The translations under genes were made by a program, and so were the position numbers. The notes under the pieces are model-generated. The model was given only the letters and a program-made list of their open reading frames with translations, was not told where the DNA came from and did not search any database. Positions 36,040 to 46,976 of a DNA stretch of 64,000 bases are shown in pieces. Source of the DNA: Warburgia ugandensis (taxonomy: Eukaryota; Streptophyta; Magnoliopsida; Canellales; Canellaceae); assembly GCA_035236585.1 (NCBI GenBank), contig CP141126.1, forward strand, positions 65,015,414 through 65,079,413. Direction: 5' to 3'. How positions within the stretch are numbered: position 1 is the stretch's first letter; the number at the start of each line of letters is the position of its first letter.

Positions 36040-36775
36040 ATAAGATTCATGTTAGCACATGGAATATAGGGACATTGATAGGTAAGAGTTTGGAGTTAGG
36101 CGATGAAACGTAGGAGACTCAACATCACTTGTACCCAAGATACCAAGTGGAAAGGGGCTCAAACTAGAGAAATTGATGGGTATAAAATTTGGTATGTAGG
36201 AAAGAATAATAATAGACATGACATAGGAATAATAGTGGATAAAGAATTAAAGAATAAAGTTGTGGATGTTAAAGGAATTAGTGATAGAATTATAATAATA
36301 AAACTTATTCTAAGAGGATAGATCATAAATGTTAAAAGTGCATACTCACCATAAGTAGGGTTAGAAGATATAATCAAGATATGAAGGGAGTCATGGAAGA
36401 AATTCCTAACACTGAGGGGATCTTTATAGGAGTAGACTTAAATGGCCATGTAGGAAAAGAAAAGGATACATGGAGGGTATGGTATAGGAGAATGAAATGA
36501 GATAGGGGAAACTATCCTTGCTTTTGTTTTGCCATATAACCTGACCATTGCAAATACATTCTTTAAGAAGAGGGATGAACACTTAATAACCTTTAAAACT
36601 GGACTTCATAAAATCCAAATAGACTTTTTTCTACTTAGGAATACTAAAAGACCAATGTGTAAGGATTATAAGGTGATACCCGATGAGAGTGTAACCTCAC
36701 AACATAGGTTAATGGTTATAGATATTTATATTAAAGGTGGAAGAAAGGAAATGAACTTAATATGTGTCTGAAATT
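36040..36775 (+). pseudogene. LINE apurinic-type endonuclease region
   Basis: N-terminal STWNIGTL (36054-36077) lies in one frame; from 36103 another frame gives TQDTKW (36133-36150), where the catalytic glutamate of the usual QET block is aspartate (36139-36141). GVDLNGHVG near 36429-36455 is the GDxN block with G changed to V, and SQHRLMV in 36529-36771 holds the last histidine (36703-36705). This nuclease would nick target DNA to prime reverse transcription. Frameshifts and stops show that it is dead. Confidence 0.8.
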
Positions 36776-37179
36776 TAAGTGGTGGAAGGTAAAACGAGAG
36801 AAAATAACCTCATTCACAAATAAGTTGATGGTAGAAGGAACCTGGAATATGAAATAGAAGTAAACACCATGTGGACTAATATGGATGAGTCCATTAAGAA
36901 AGTGGTAGAAGATGTCTTAGGAGTATCTAAAGGTAAAAGGAAATTAGTAAAGGAAACATAGTGGGTGAGTGAATTGGTACAAAAAGTTATTAAAGAAAAA
37001 CTAGTGTGTTTTAAAGCATGTAGAAGACTAGAAATAATGAAAACTATGATAAGTATAAGAATCCTAAAAAGGTTACTAAGAGAATAGTGAGGCTAAACTT
37101 AAGGCATATGATGACCTCTATAGTAGACTAGGATTAAGAGAAGGAGAGAAAGGTGTATTTACACTTTCAAAAATAGGAA

Positions 37180-38270
37180 AATAGAAGGGTAAGGACTTAG
37201 ATCATGTTAGGTGCATTACAAGTGACGATCAAAGGGTATTAGTCAAAGATGACAAGATCAAACAAAGGTAGGAAACTTACTTTAAAAAATTGTTAAATGA
37301 CAATGGCTTTGAGAATATGGGGATTGAAAATACTGTAAACTTAAATAACATTGGACATTATAGATATAAATGTAGGATTAGAATAACTAAAGTGAAAGAG
37401 GCCTTGAAAAAGATGAAATCAGGAAAGGCCATGGGGCCTGATGGTATACCAATAGAGGTTTGGAAGCATATGGGAGATACTAGAGTAGTTTGATTGACCA
37501 AGTTGTTTAACATGATTATAAAGTCAAAGAAAATGCTAGATGAATGGAGGAAAAGCTCTAATGTACCAATTTATAAGAATAAAGGAGACATACAAAGTTG
37601 TACTAATTATTGGGGGATCAAACTTATGAGTGACACTGAAACTTCTTGAAAGAGTGATTGAGACGAGGCTATGGTATTAGAGAACTAGTTTGGTTTTATG
37701 TTTGGAAGGTCTACCATGGAAACTATTTTTTTACTAAGACAATTGGTAGACAAATATCAGGAGAGGAGGAAAGGTCTCCACATTGTTTTTATTGACTTAG
37801 AGAAAGCTTATGATAAAGTCCCTAGAGAGTTAATATGGAGGGTTTTGGGCAAGAGAGGGGCTTCTCGGTAGTATATAAACATAATTAAAGACATGCATGA
37901 GGGAGCAGTAACAAATGTTCAGACCACAGTGGCAAGACTAGTGATTTTCATGTCACTATAAGGCTACACCAATGATTGGAATTGAGCCCATACCTTTTCA
38001 TGTTGGTTATGGATGAGTTAACAAAACATTTGAATGAGGAGATTCCATGGTACATTCTATTTATAGATAATATAGTCCTACTCGATGAGACAAGGGAGGG
38101 AATAAACATAAGCTAAAGTTATGGAGAGAAGCATTAGAATTTAAAGGATTTAAAATCAAATGAACTATGGTAGAATATATGGATTGCAATTTTAACAAGG
38201 AGAGGAGTAGGCCTGGAACACTGTTAAGATTGATAACCAAGAAGTCCCCATAAAAGACCACTTTTGGTAT
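37180..38270 (+). pseudogene. LINE reverse transcriptase region
   Basis: KMKSGKAMGPDGIPIEVWK at about 37410-37466 is the first RT block. FIDLEKAYDKVPRELIW from 37788 holds the first catalytic aspartate (37794-37796). The second motif, usually FADD, reads FIDN at 38060-38071, so one aspartate is lost. FGFMFGRSTMETIF near 37690 fits the block between them. Frame changes near 37660 and 37960 and several TAG stops are present. Between 36780 and 37180 only scattered linker text is seen. Confidence 0.8.
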
Positions 38271-38279
38271 GTAGGATCA

Positions 38280-38678
38280 ATGATTCATGAGAGTAGAGAG
38301 ATTGAGAGGGAGGCTACCCAGAGAATCCAAGCAAGTTGGATCAAATGGAGATGTGCATCTAGAGTTTTGTGTGATCGGCATGTGCCCCTCAAATTAAAAG
38401 GAATATTCTCTAGGATGGCCAGGCCAGCCATGCTCTATGGATTAGAGTGTTGGGTAGTTAAGGAATATCATGTTCATAGGATGAGCATCACGAAAATGAG
38501 GATGCTGAGATGGATGAGTGGCAAGATAAGAAAGGATAGAATTAGGAATGAAAACATTAGAGCAAACTTAGGGGTAGCATCAATAGGTAATAACATGAGG
38601 GAGATTAGACTTAGATGTTTGAACATGGCCAAAGGAGATCGAAAATGGAACTTGTTAGGAGTGAGGCAATGCAAGTAA
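38280..38678 (+). pseudogene. LINE C-terminal region, open for 132 codons
   Basis: The longest open stretch of this LINE: EREATQRIQASWIKWR, LKLKGIFSRMARPAMLYG and MRMLRWMSGKIRKDRIRNE follow one another as in plant RTE proteins downstream of RT. The function of this part is not well defined; it may help bind the template RNA. The start codon at 38280 is only the first methionine of a broken reading frame. Confidence 0.8.
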
Positions 38679-38862
38679 AAGGTTCTAAAAGGGGAAAGGG
38701 AGGGCCAAAAGAATGTGGATATAAGGGGTGAGAAAAGATGTAAAAACTTTGAGGCTAAATGAAGTCATGATACTTGATAGAGAGGAATGGAGGAATAAGA
38801 TTCACATGGATGATCCCTAATTGGGATGAGGTCTTGATAATGATGATACATTTCTAACCTAA

Positions 38863-41370
38863 TAATTCAAAAGTTTGATATTTGGTAGGTTCAGGAGATA
38901 ATTTAGAGTATGTATGTGAATAATTACAATTTTTTTGGATTTAGTTAGGATTTTTCATCTTTTGTAGGTGTTGAGAAGATGATCCAACTGCTGAGCTCAA
39001 GAAGGATAAGTTTTGAAGCTTAAGATTAAAAGAAGGCCAAAGACCTACATTTAAAAGATAAATTAAGATTCAAGATAATCTTAAGGCAAGCAAGAAAGTA
39101 ATAGGAAGATTCAAATTTGACAACCTTTGCATGAGAATTGGAGTCATGCATGAGGTTTCCAAGTCTAATAAGGAAACTTAAAGAAGCTAAGCTATTCGAA
39201 CTTTGAAGCCAAAGGACTTAGTCATTCATGCCGCCAAGGAATGAACTTTCAAAATGAGCTACCAAACCATGGGAGTCATTCCACATGGAGTCACACGATT
39301 GGAGCATTATTTTAAGCAATTATCATATACTAAAAGTTAATTTTCAAGGGATAATTAGAAGATTTTGAGGGAGATTTGTATATGGTAAGATATTCATGCA
39401 TAGGTGAACCAATCAAGAGAGAAATCCTACTTTCCAATTCCATTTTCCATCTCTTTCCTCCTCCCCAACTAGGAGTACTGCAATTTTTATTTGAGGGTGG
39501 CTCCTCCTAAAAGAGTGGTACCTCCCCCTTGCTTGGTTGTCACCTAAGATGACTTCTTAAGCGGGAAACTTCTAATTCTATTTCACACTCAAAATAGCTC
39601 AAATTTCTGTCTTTTCCCTATCTCTCCTATTTTTTTCTGTCACTCTTTTCTCTTTCTTTCATAATTCCATCATACCACATACTTTGAAGCGGAGGAGCTG
39701 CATGCCCCTTGCTAAAACAAGTGGTGCATGTCCCTTCTAATTTCATCATGCCACCTCACTTCACTTGCTAATCCTATATTGCTAATCTCCACCTAACTCT
39801 CCTACCTAAGTCCTAGTTCTAAATATATCTTTTCTTTCCAAAAATGATCTCACCAAAGTGGAAATTAAAAACTCTATATAATTCCCACAGATGCTATGTG
39901 AAATTCAAGTAGGTAGTTTGCTCTAAATCCTTTAAGGAAGCAATCTATGTTCATGACCTTGGAGCATTGGACTTTGGTTTCTTTTGGGCTGCTTTCTCTT
40001 GGATTCCTTAAGTATTTTCCTTTGCTTTTGCAATTCAATTCTAGGTTAGTACTTTGCTTTCATTTATTACTTTCATTGCTTAGTTTGTTTAATGTTTTGT
40101 TCTACAATTTCATACATAAAGATCTTCTTTATTTTTTCCCTTGAATCATTACTCCATCTCTCTAGTTTTTTTTGCTTAATCTTTTAAGATCAAAATAACT
40201 ACTTCTCTGGTAGTGACAGCTAAGATAATAGTAGCTCGAATCTCCTTTTTTGTTCCTTGATTTGCATGTTTTTCACTTGATTTTTGGAGCTAGTTTTAGG
40301 CATCTTTTTCCTTGATTAGTTTCCATCATGCAAGCACTCTTTTTCTCTTGATTCTTTTTTGGGTTTTACTTGTATGTTATCTAAGTTTAGTTTAAGGTTG
40401 TCGGAGTGCACTTAATATTTGATTTGAATCGAGTTATAAGCATTGAAAAAGTGCGTAATTTGTAGATTTTGCATACATGTTCATGCACACTATTATTTGA
40501 TGTAATTTTCCTTTTAATTGATATAGTTATTTGAAGATCATTGTAATTGCATGATTTTAGTAGTAAAGCACTTTAAATATTGAGTGTTATCTTGCATAAA
40601 AAGTGCTTGTTATCTGGACTGTTTCTTTAGCACCTAAATTCTGAAAATTTTCCATTCAATGTTCATGTTTAATTTTCAGCAATCTATACATCTCATTTTA
40701 TGGATTTCTTAGGAACACATTTAGATTCTAAGGTTGTTTAGATGGTTTTTTGATTAAATAAAATTGGAATGCATTTGATTCATGAATTTTAGCCATTTTC
40801 TAACTCATGAACCATGCACACAACTCCATGTCATGCACAGGGTACTTGGGTGACATTCCCTTAAGTTTTGCTTAGCTTTTGTCTGATTTTAGTTTAGCAT
40901 TAGTTAGTTAGTGGTTTCCATCTTATTTTATTTTAGAAATTTTTCTTAATTATTTTTAATAAGTTTTATTTTTAGTAATTTTCTAATTTTATGTTTAGGA
41001 AGGTTTAGTTTAGGAAAGTTCGTTTTTAGCAAGTTTCCTTAAGTTTATCTTTCCTAGATTCATTCATGCTGGTTTAGCATTAGTTTCTTTTATTATACTC
41101 ATTTGAGTTAGGGGAGTTTCTAATTTCATTGAATATTTTTATTTTTAGAAAGTTTCCTTTAGTTGTAGTTTCTAATTTAGTGGATGTTTTCCCATTCTAT
41201 GTTGTTTAAATTCATAGTTTAGTCAAAATCCTCTTTATTTGGCTTATATAAGAAACTTAAATAAGATCCAATCAATTGAAAATTTCATAAGATTCCTCAT
41301 GAGATCGACCTCTCTGACATGCAAATTATTTCTTTGATTCTTGTGCTTTGTGTAATTTTAAAGATACACA
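38863..41370 (+). repeat. 5' LTR of element X, second piece
   Basis: Continues the LTR after the LINE and matches the 3' LTR (56390-56935) closely from AATTCAAAAGTTTGATATTTGG onward. The total LTR is about 2.6 kb. TATATAA at 39875-39881 and TATATAAG at 41245-41252 are two TATA candidates. It ends near GATACACA at 41370, just before the PBS. The small open frame at 39947-40144 is not a gene. Confidence 0.75.
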
Positions 41371-41377
41371 AATTTTT

Positions 41378-41395
41378 TGGTGTTGTTGTTGAGGA
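41378..41395 (+). other. Primer binding site of element X (tRNA-Asp type)
   Basis: TGGTGTTGTTGTTGAGGA corresponds to the site that Athila-type elements use on tRNA-Asp (TGGCGCCGTTGCCGGGGA), with several C-to-T and G-to-A changes. It sits 7 bases after the LTR end. The C-to-T pattern fits methylation-driven decay. Confidence 0.75.
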
Positions 41396-42479
41396 ATCCT
41401 GATGGATTTGTGGTTGGGCCATTATTTATATTATTTATCTTTATTTATAGTTTTATGTTGCATTAGATTATGATTTCTGCATCATTCTTGCATATTTTGT
41501 GAATTCTTCAAAAATTGACATATCTTACTTATTTTGCATGAGAGGAATTTGGTAAAGGATCGGTGAAATTGTAGTGAGGCCCCATTGTAATTTGCAATTT
41601 ATTATTCAATTTTAAATGTGTTGTAATAAAATGAGGCAAGTGTGAGATATGGTGGTCCACACTTAATCTTCATGAGAAACCGCACTACAAGTTTCCCTCA
41701 CCTTACTTTAATTTACCTAGTATAGTTGAATTTAGTGTAATTTGTTATTGGTTGGTCGTGTAACTCATATAGATTAAGATCATTTGTTATAATTGTTGCA
41801 TCTTATTTAGGGTTGTTTCATTAATTGTGCACCTATCTAAGCCTTGACTAGAGAGCATAAAGGAGTCATTCGTTTATTTTTTTAGTACTTTGCATTGTAG
41901 GTTTACTATTGTATGGTGGATGGAACACATTGATAGTAAGGGCCCCATAGGAACCCTCATAAGATAAGTACTAGATATCATCACTAGATCCTTAGCCCAC
42001 CTAGGTAATCAAATCAATTCCTTGTATGTTTGTGATCCCAACCCTTGAAAGCTTAATTTAAACTCAAGTAGCAAAAGACTTAGGGTTTTGAGCTTGTAGG
42101 ACCCTTTTAAAAGTCAGAGATCTATTGTCACTCCAGTGGCTTCTAAGCATTGTGGTTATAATGGGTATCCAAAATCCAAGTAATTTTCCCATGCCTTTCA
42201 TTGATAGTTGTTGAGGTCTAAATGCCTCCTTTCATTAGAATTCATTAACTACTTTAGAGGAGAACCTAACTGGTAAACAGTAGTCGATCCTGAACAAAAG
42301 GAGGACCTGTCTAAATCTTGGTCTAAAAGCTACCACCTACAGATTAACAAATATCATCCAATCAAGCTCAATAGCATTAGGGATTGCTTGCTTGCACATC
42401 ACATAGAATTAGGAGTAGCATATATATATTTAGGTTGTATCATTTAGGTATGTTTCATTTTAGTCCATGCAAGGAATTC
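41396..42479 (+). other. Leader of element X upstream of gag, before insertion E
   Basis: No open frame above 60 codons and no recognised protein text. The position between PBS and gag shows that it is the untranslated leader and perhaps the start of gag. Element E interrupts it at 42480; AATTC at 42475-42479 is the left target duplication. Confidence 0.5.
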
Positions 42480-44654
42480 TGTGACGACCCGGGTTTTTAT
42501 ATGATGCAATTTTGATAAAAAGGCGAGATCTCTTGTTTTATAAGTATGAGATGCATGAAAATCTTTTTCGTTTTGGAAAACAATCTTTCATAAAAACCCC
42601 GAGTGTCAAAACACATTCTCAAATTATTTAGCCATGGAAAAGTTTAAATCAATATTATTCCCAAGAAAGTGTTAGTCACAGCCCCAGCTATTAGAGAGTA
42701 ACTACAATCAAGTAACATTGAAAGATAAGGTAGGGGTTTACTTACTTGTACTTAGTCTGGGTGTCTCCTAGCACAAATGTTCCTTGCCCTTAAGTATTTA
42801 CTTTGTATCTGAAAAATGTTGAGGATTGGGTGAGTATATACTATACTCAGTAGGAGTCTATCACTATTAGTTTTATAATGCATGATATGTTTTAAAATCA
42901 TATGCTCATTCAAAACATGTGCATGTCTGAATACTCAAGTTCAACATCGATATCAAAATCCACTGTCAAAATGAAATACTAACGACTTAAAGGATTCACA
43001 TAGTCCAAAATTGAAAGTATCATATACATATATATATCATAACATCATGATATGCATCAGATGCTTCATGGAATCCAACTCATGGATCTCTAGTATGGTA
43101 TGGTCGACCAACCTCATATCATGCCATATGCAATGCACATAAATCATCAAACCATAGGGTCCCACTATGCCCACGACCTCACCGCGTGTGGTCCCCGGGT
43201 ACCTAGGGACACAAGATCATATACCTCCACGGGGCATATGACACTTCGACCCAGTGCGGTGACACCAGTGGTAGCCCCTTGTACCACATGCAGTCGAAGC
43301 AGGGACATGCCCTTTTTGGGTGTGGTACCCATCCACCTAATAGTGGTAGAGGCTGGGTGGCCAACCCACACCCCTCGGCATAGCACCCACGGGCTTACTA
43401 GCCCAAATCATGTACAATCAAATAAGCCAAAAACCTTGGTTCAAAACCTATCCTTTTTGGGTCCCTCACAACTGCCTGGCCCTCGACACTCCAGCGTCTT
43501 TTGGCAACCCTCAAAGACATGCAATCTTTGCAAGTACTTAAATCATCCAATGTATGCACTTGTTTGCAAAACATATATGTGCATAATGTATATGCAATCA
43601 TTTACAAAACATGTCTATGTACAAAGCATTCATCACATGCATGCTGAATTAAGTCATGCTAAACAAGTCATATACTTAAAACATATGTTCTCAAAACAAT
43701 AATAGTTCATTTAAAAGAATCTAATAGTGATAGAGCACCTACCTGGCTAGGTTGCAGTAACCCTTTTGTCCTCGGACGCTCTTGATCATGGTTTGGGGAA
43801 TCAAGGTTAGTTTGGCCTATATTTTATGGGTTTTAGAGTAATTGGTCTTATTACTTAGGCATTAGGGGTCCATCCCTATGCCTATGGGTGTCCTAAGGTC
43901 CTAATTGGGCCTTGGTATGCTCAGTTTTCCAAAGTTCTAGTGGCAACGCGCCACCATCCTATTCTAAGGGTCATGCCCACCTTAGATTGGGCCTTGATTA
44001 GGGATATTATAGTTTGGATGTGTCCACGTCGTTGACGTGGACACAATGCCTTTTGCGGCGCCTCAATCGGAGCTCTAGATCTCAAGTTATAAGCATTTTA
44101 CATAGAGTCTTAAGAATGAAAAAAATGGAATGCTAGGGCGCTGCGCGATTGCGTCGTGCGCCCTGGCATCCTTAAGGAATGAAAAACCCGCAGCGCTAGT
44201 GCACTACACGTCTGCGGCGTGCGCCTCAGTGGGCACGTCTGCAGACGTGCCGGGTTTTCCGCCCAACTGTCCCTTTTGCAGGCGCGTCCCTAGATGCGCC
44301 CATTTGGTTTTTCAAACCGCGGTCGACGTGGGACGACGTGTGACGTTCCTATTGGATGGTCTCGTTCGTTGGGGAACCGGGGCATCCTCAGGACACCCTG
44401 GTTCGACCCTGTCGAACCAGTGTGGCCCAGGGGATGTCCCTGGGTCCTTGGTGAGTCTCCAGGGCTCCATTTTGCATGGTTTTTCATGCAAAAACCTAGG
44501 GAAATTGTTCTTGGAACTATGGTGGAGATGAGTTTTGAGCGATCTCGGACATACCTGGCTCGTTGCTGGGTTTTTCTCCTTGTTTTCCCCTCTAGGTTAC
44601 TGCTCCACGGCGGGTTTTCTCCAATGTTTTGGGCTGCCACTAGAGGCGCCCAAG

Positions 44655-44672
44655 AGCTCTATTTATAGAGCT
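44655..44672 (-). promoter_or_regulatory. TATA box in a perfect palindrome, E 3' LTR
   Basis: AGCTCTATTTATAGAGCT has two perfect 8-base arms, AGCTCTAT and ATAGAGCT. On the minus strand the centre reads TATAAATAG, a strong TATA box. The same palindrome is found in the other LTR at 48582-48599. It marks the U3-R side of the LTR and fits the minus-strand gag. Confidence 0.7.
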
Positions 44673-44782
44673 AAGAGAGGGTTCTGGAGGGGGCTCTCAC
44701 CGCCTTTGAATGGCGGTGGAGAAACCTCCAGAATGGCGGTGATTTCTCCTCCAATCACCGCCGTTCTAGAACCCTCTAGAGG
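44673..44782 (-). promoter_or_regulatory. Hairpin-rich segment directly upstream of the E TATA box
   Basis: Nested inverted repeats are visible: CACCGCC (44698-44704) with GGCGGTG (44712-44718), GGCGGTGAT (44735-44743) with ATCACCGCC (44754-44762), and outer arms AGAGGGTTCTGGA and TCTAGAACCCTCT. It lies just upstream of TATA in the sense direction. Function is unknown. Confidence 0.55.
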
Positions 44783-45095
44783 TTGAAGATGAAGGGGTGC
44801 CCGTATCAAAATGGGCCCCTGTGTTTTGCCGGTTAAAACCATTTTTTGTAAAAATTACGTTTTTGCCCCTGGACTTCAAAGGGCCATATCTTGCTCATTT
44901 TAACTCCGTTTTGGGTGATTTTGGTCTCGTTGGATTCTTTTTTCTGAGATGCATCTAATGGAACCATTTTTAGGACCAAATTCTTGGGTTCAGTCAAGGT
45001 GAATAGTGAAATGACTAAAATGCCCTTATCTTCAAAAACTAATCTTTTCATTGCTTAACTTGGAATTTCAATATTACAAAATTGGAGTCATTGCA

Positions 45096-45108
45096 TTCTT
45101 ACCCCCTT
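45096..45108 (-). other. Polypurine tract of element E
   Basis: Minus strand AAGGGGGTAAGAA lies between the pol tail (GDEIP reading, near 45110-45130) and the 3' LTR start. Confidence 0.7.
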
Positions 45109-45109
45109 A

Positions 45110-45335
45110 TGGGAATTTCGTCCCCAAAATTCTACTATATACAGTCAAAAGATCTCGGGTTACTTTTCTTGCATTTCTGATTTCAATTCCCAAGTCTCTT
45201 CTTCCGTGTGCACATTTCTTCACAAAACTTTGACTAAGTGTATGTCCTTGTTCCACAGCTTCTTACTCTTATGATTTCGGATCTCAACTGGTCTCGTCTC
45301 TAGCTTGAGATCCTCCGTCAACTCTATGGGTATCT
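45110..45335 (-). pseudogene. pol: Element E: remnant of the pol C-terminus
   Basis: On the minus strand another frame than gag reads ELTEDLKLETRPVEIRNHK, LVKVLxRNVHTEEETWELKS and GDEIPIRG-like end text. This is the tail after the integrase of a chromovirus-type Gypsy element. Two or more stops are present. Its direct contact with gag marks the deletion junction, near 45320-45345. Confidence 0.75.
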
Positions 45336-45344
45336 TCAACTACA

Positions 45345-46384
45345 GCATTTGAAGCTTGGGCTTGACTGAAAGTGAGGGCAAAGACATGTCCTTGGCTTTT
45401 TGGAACTTGATCTCCTTTACGCTCTTCAACTTCCTTTTTAGAACAATCCCTAGCAAAATGTCCTGGTTCTCCACAAATATAGCAAGTGATGTTGGAAATG
45501 GGACATGGTTTGCCTGAATGATACCTGTTACACTTAGGGCATGTCTTCTAGTCTGGTCTTCTTTCTTTGTTTTCAAACGGCTTCTTGAAAGGTGGCCTGG
45601 GTTCGAAGGACTGAAATGGTCTCTTTCCTGTATTTCCTATGGTGTTGATGTTCTTAGTTTCCTTTATTGCCTGGTTCCTTTGATAATCTTTTTCATATAG
45701 GGAGGCCATCTCTACAGCTTTGGCTACTGTGGAAGGTTGGAAACCTAGAACTCTGCTCCTGAGTCCTGGGTTGACTCCATCTACGAATCGTTTTGCCGCA
45801 TCTTCCTCATCAGCACAAGCACGTGGTGCAAATCTTCGGAGGTTGATGAATCTATTTTCATACTGTTGGACAGTCATATTTCCTTGTTCTAAGTCCATAA
45901 ATTCCTTTTCCTTCTGTTTCCTTATATGTTTAGGATAATATTTGTTGTTAAAGACCTTTCTAAACTCTTCCCATCCTATTGTTTCTTGCTGATCAAAATA
46001 AGTTCTTTCTGCTGTTTCCCACCAAAAGGTAGCCTCTCCCCTAAACACAAATGTGGCCATGGGTACTTTTCTTTCTTCAACTATGTTCATGGCCTTAAAT
46101 ATCTTTCCAATATCAATTAACCATTTTTCAGCTGTAGATGCTTCATCTTCTCCTGTGAATGAGGGAGCTAGTTTCTGAAACCTTTCTAATTGAACCTCAG
46201 TCCTATCTATTGCTTTACCAGGGGAAGGATCTCGGGGGGTAGGAGTTTGGCTTTGACTATTCATGTATTGTCCCATGTTTTGTAAGAATTGTTGGAATAA
46301 CTCAGCCATCCCATTGCCCGACCCAGTGGAGTCCACTGGTGGGGCTTCAGGTCTTGGAGCATTGCTTCCCTTCTTCCTAGGCAT
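45345..46384 (-). CDS. gag: Element E gag, one internal stop
   Basis: The longest reading frame of the window: 278 codons open from 46384 (MPRKKGSNAPRPE) to a TAG at 45548-45550, and the same frame continues to about 45290. The capsid domain has EVQLERFQKLAPSFTGEDE, AEKWLIDIGKIF, FRGEATFWWETAE and FVDGVNPGLRSRVLGFQP at roughly residues 63-235. After the TAG, which replaces a probable CAG glutamine, come two zinc motifs: CPKCNRYHSGKPC and CYICGEPGHFARDC (45443-45484, CX2CX4HX4C). GHVFALTFSQAQ follows. Apart from the one stop, gag is intact, so read-through could in principle give a full nucleocapsid. Chromovirus/Tekay-like. Confidence 0.85.
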
Positions 46385-46470
46385 CTGTAATCACAAGGCA
46401 ATTCACCAAATCTCAGTTTGTGTTATCCTATTACCCCTTACTCTTTCATAGATGAAACTTGATTATAAGT

Positions 46471-46944
46471 TATGCATGAAAATCATTTTGATTTCGGAAA
46501 ACAATCTTTCATAAAATCCCCGAGTGTCAAAACACATTCTCAAATTATTTAGCCATGGAAAAGTTTAAATCAATATTATTCCCAAGAAAGTGTTAGTCAC
46601 AGCCCCAGTTATTAGAGAGTAACTACAATCAAGTAACATTGAAAGATGAGGTAGGGGTTTACTTACTTGTACTTAGTCTGGGTGTCTCCTAGCACAAACG
46701 TTCCTTGCCCTTAAGTATTTACTTTGTATCTGAAAAATGTTGAGGATTGGGTGAGTATATACTATACTCAGTAGGAGCCTATCACTACTAGTTTTATAAT
46801 GCATGAGATGTTTTAAAATCATATGCTCATTCAAAACATGTGCATGTCTGAATACTCAAGTTCAACATCGATATCAAAATCCACTGTCAAAATGAAATAC
46901 TAACGACTTAAAGGATTCTCATAGTCCAAAATTGAAAGTATCAT

Positions 46945-46976
<32 letters not shown>

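Larger units (their letters stand above)
35925..38849 (+). mobile_element. Body of the plus-strand RTE-type LINE
   Basis: The LINE resumes after A and runs through a third leader unit, endonuclease, RT and C-terminal regions to a 3' end with TTGATAATGATGATACA, the short TGA-rich tail typical of RTE LINEs. The duplicated site is ATTTCTAACCTAA at 38850-38862 against ACTTCTAACCTAA at 26113-26125. The unbroken version of the target is present in the X 3' LTR near 56381-56400. Confidence 0.85.
42480..45095 (-). repeat. 3' LTR (sense) of element E
   Basis: Length 2616 bases; plus-strand ends TGTGACGACCCGGG and GGAGTCATTGCA. On the minus strand it starts TGCAATGACTCC. TATAAATAG lies about 430 bases in. 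Open frames at 43100-43702, 44130-44668 and 44290-44640 recur in the other LTR with changes and are not accepted as genes. Confidence 0.9.

Noticed and set aside
44130-44786. Several open frames (up to 133 codons) in the GC-rich part of the E LTR
   Set aside because: They overlap on both strands, lie in the promoter part of the LTR, and differ in frame in the second LTR at 48082-48692.
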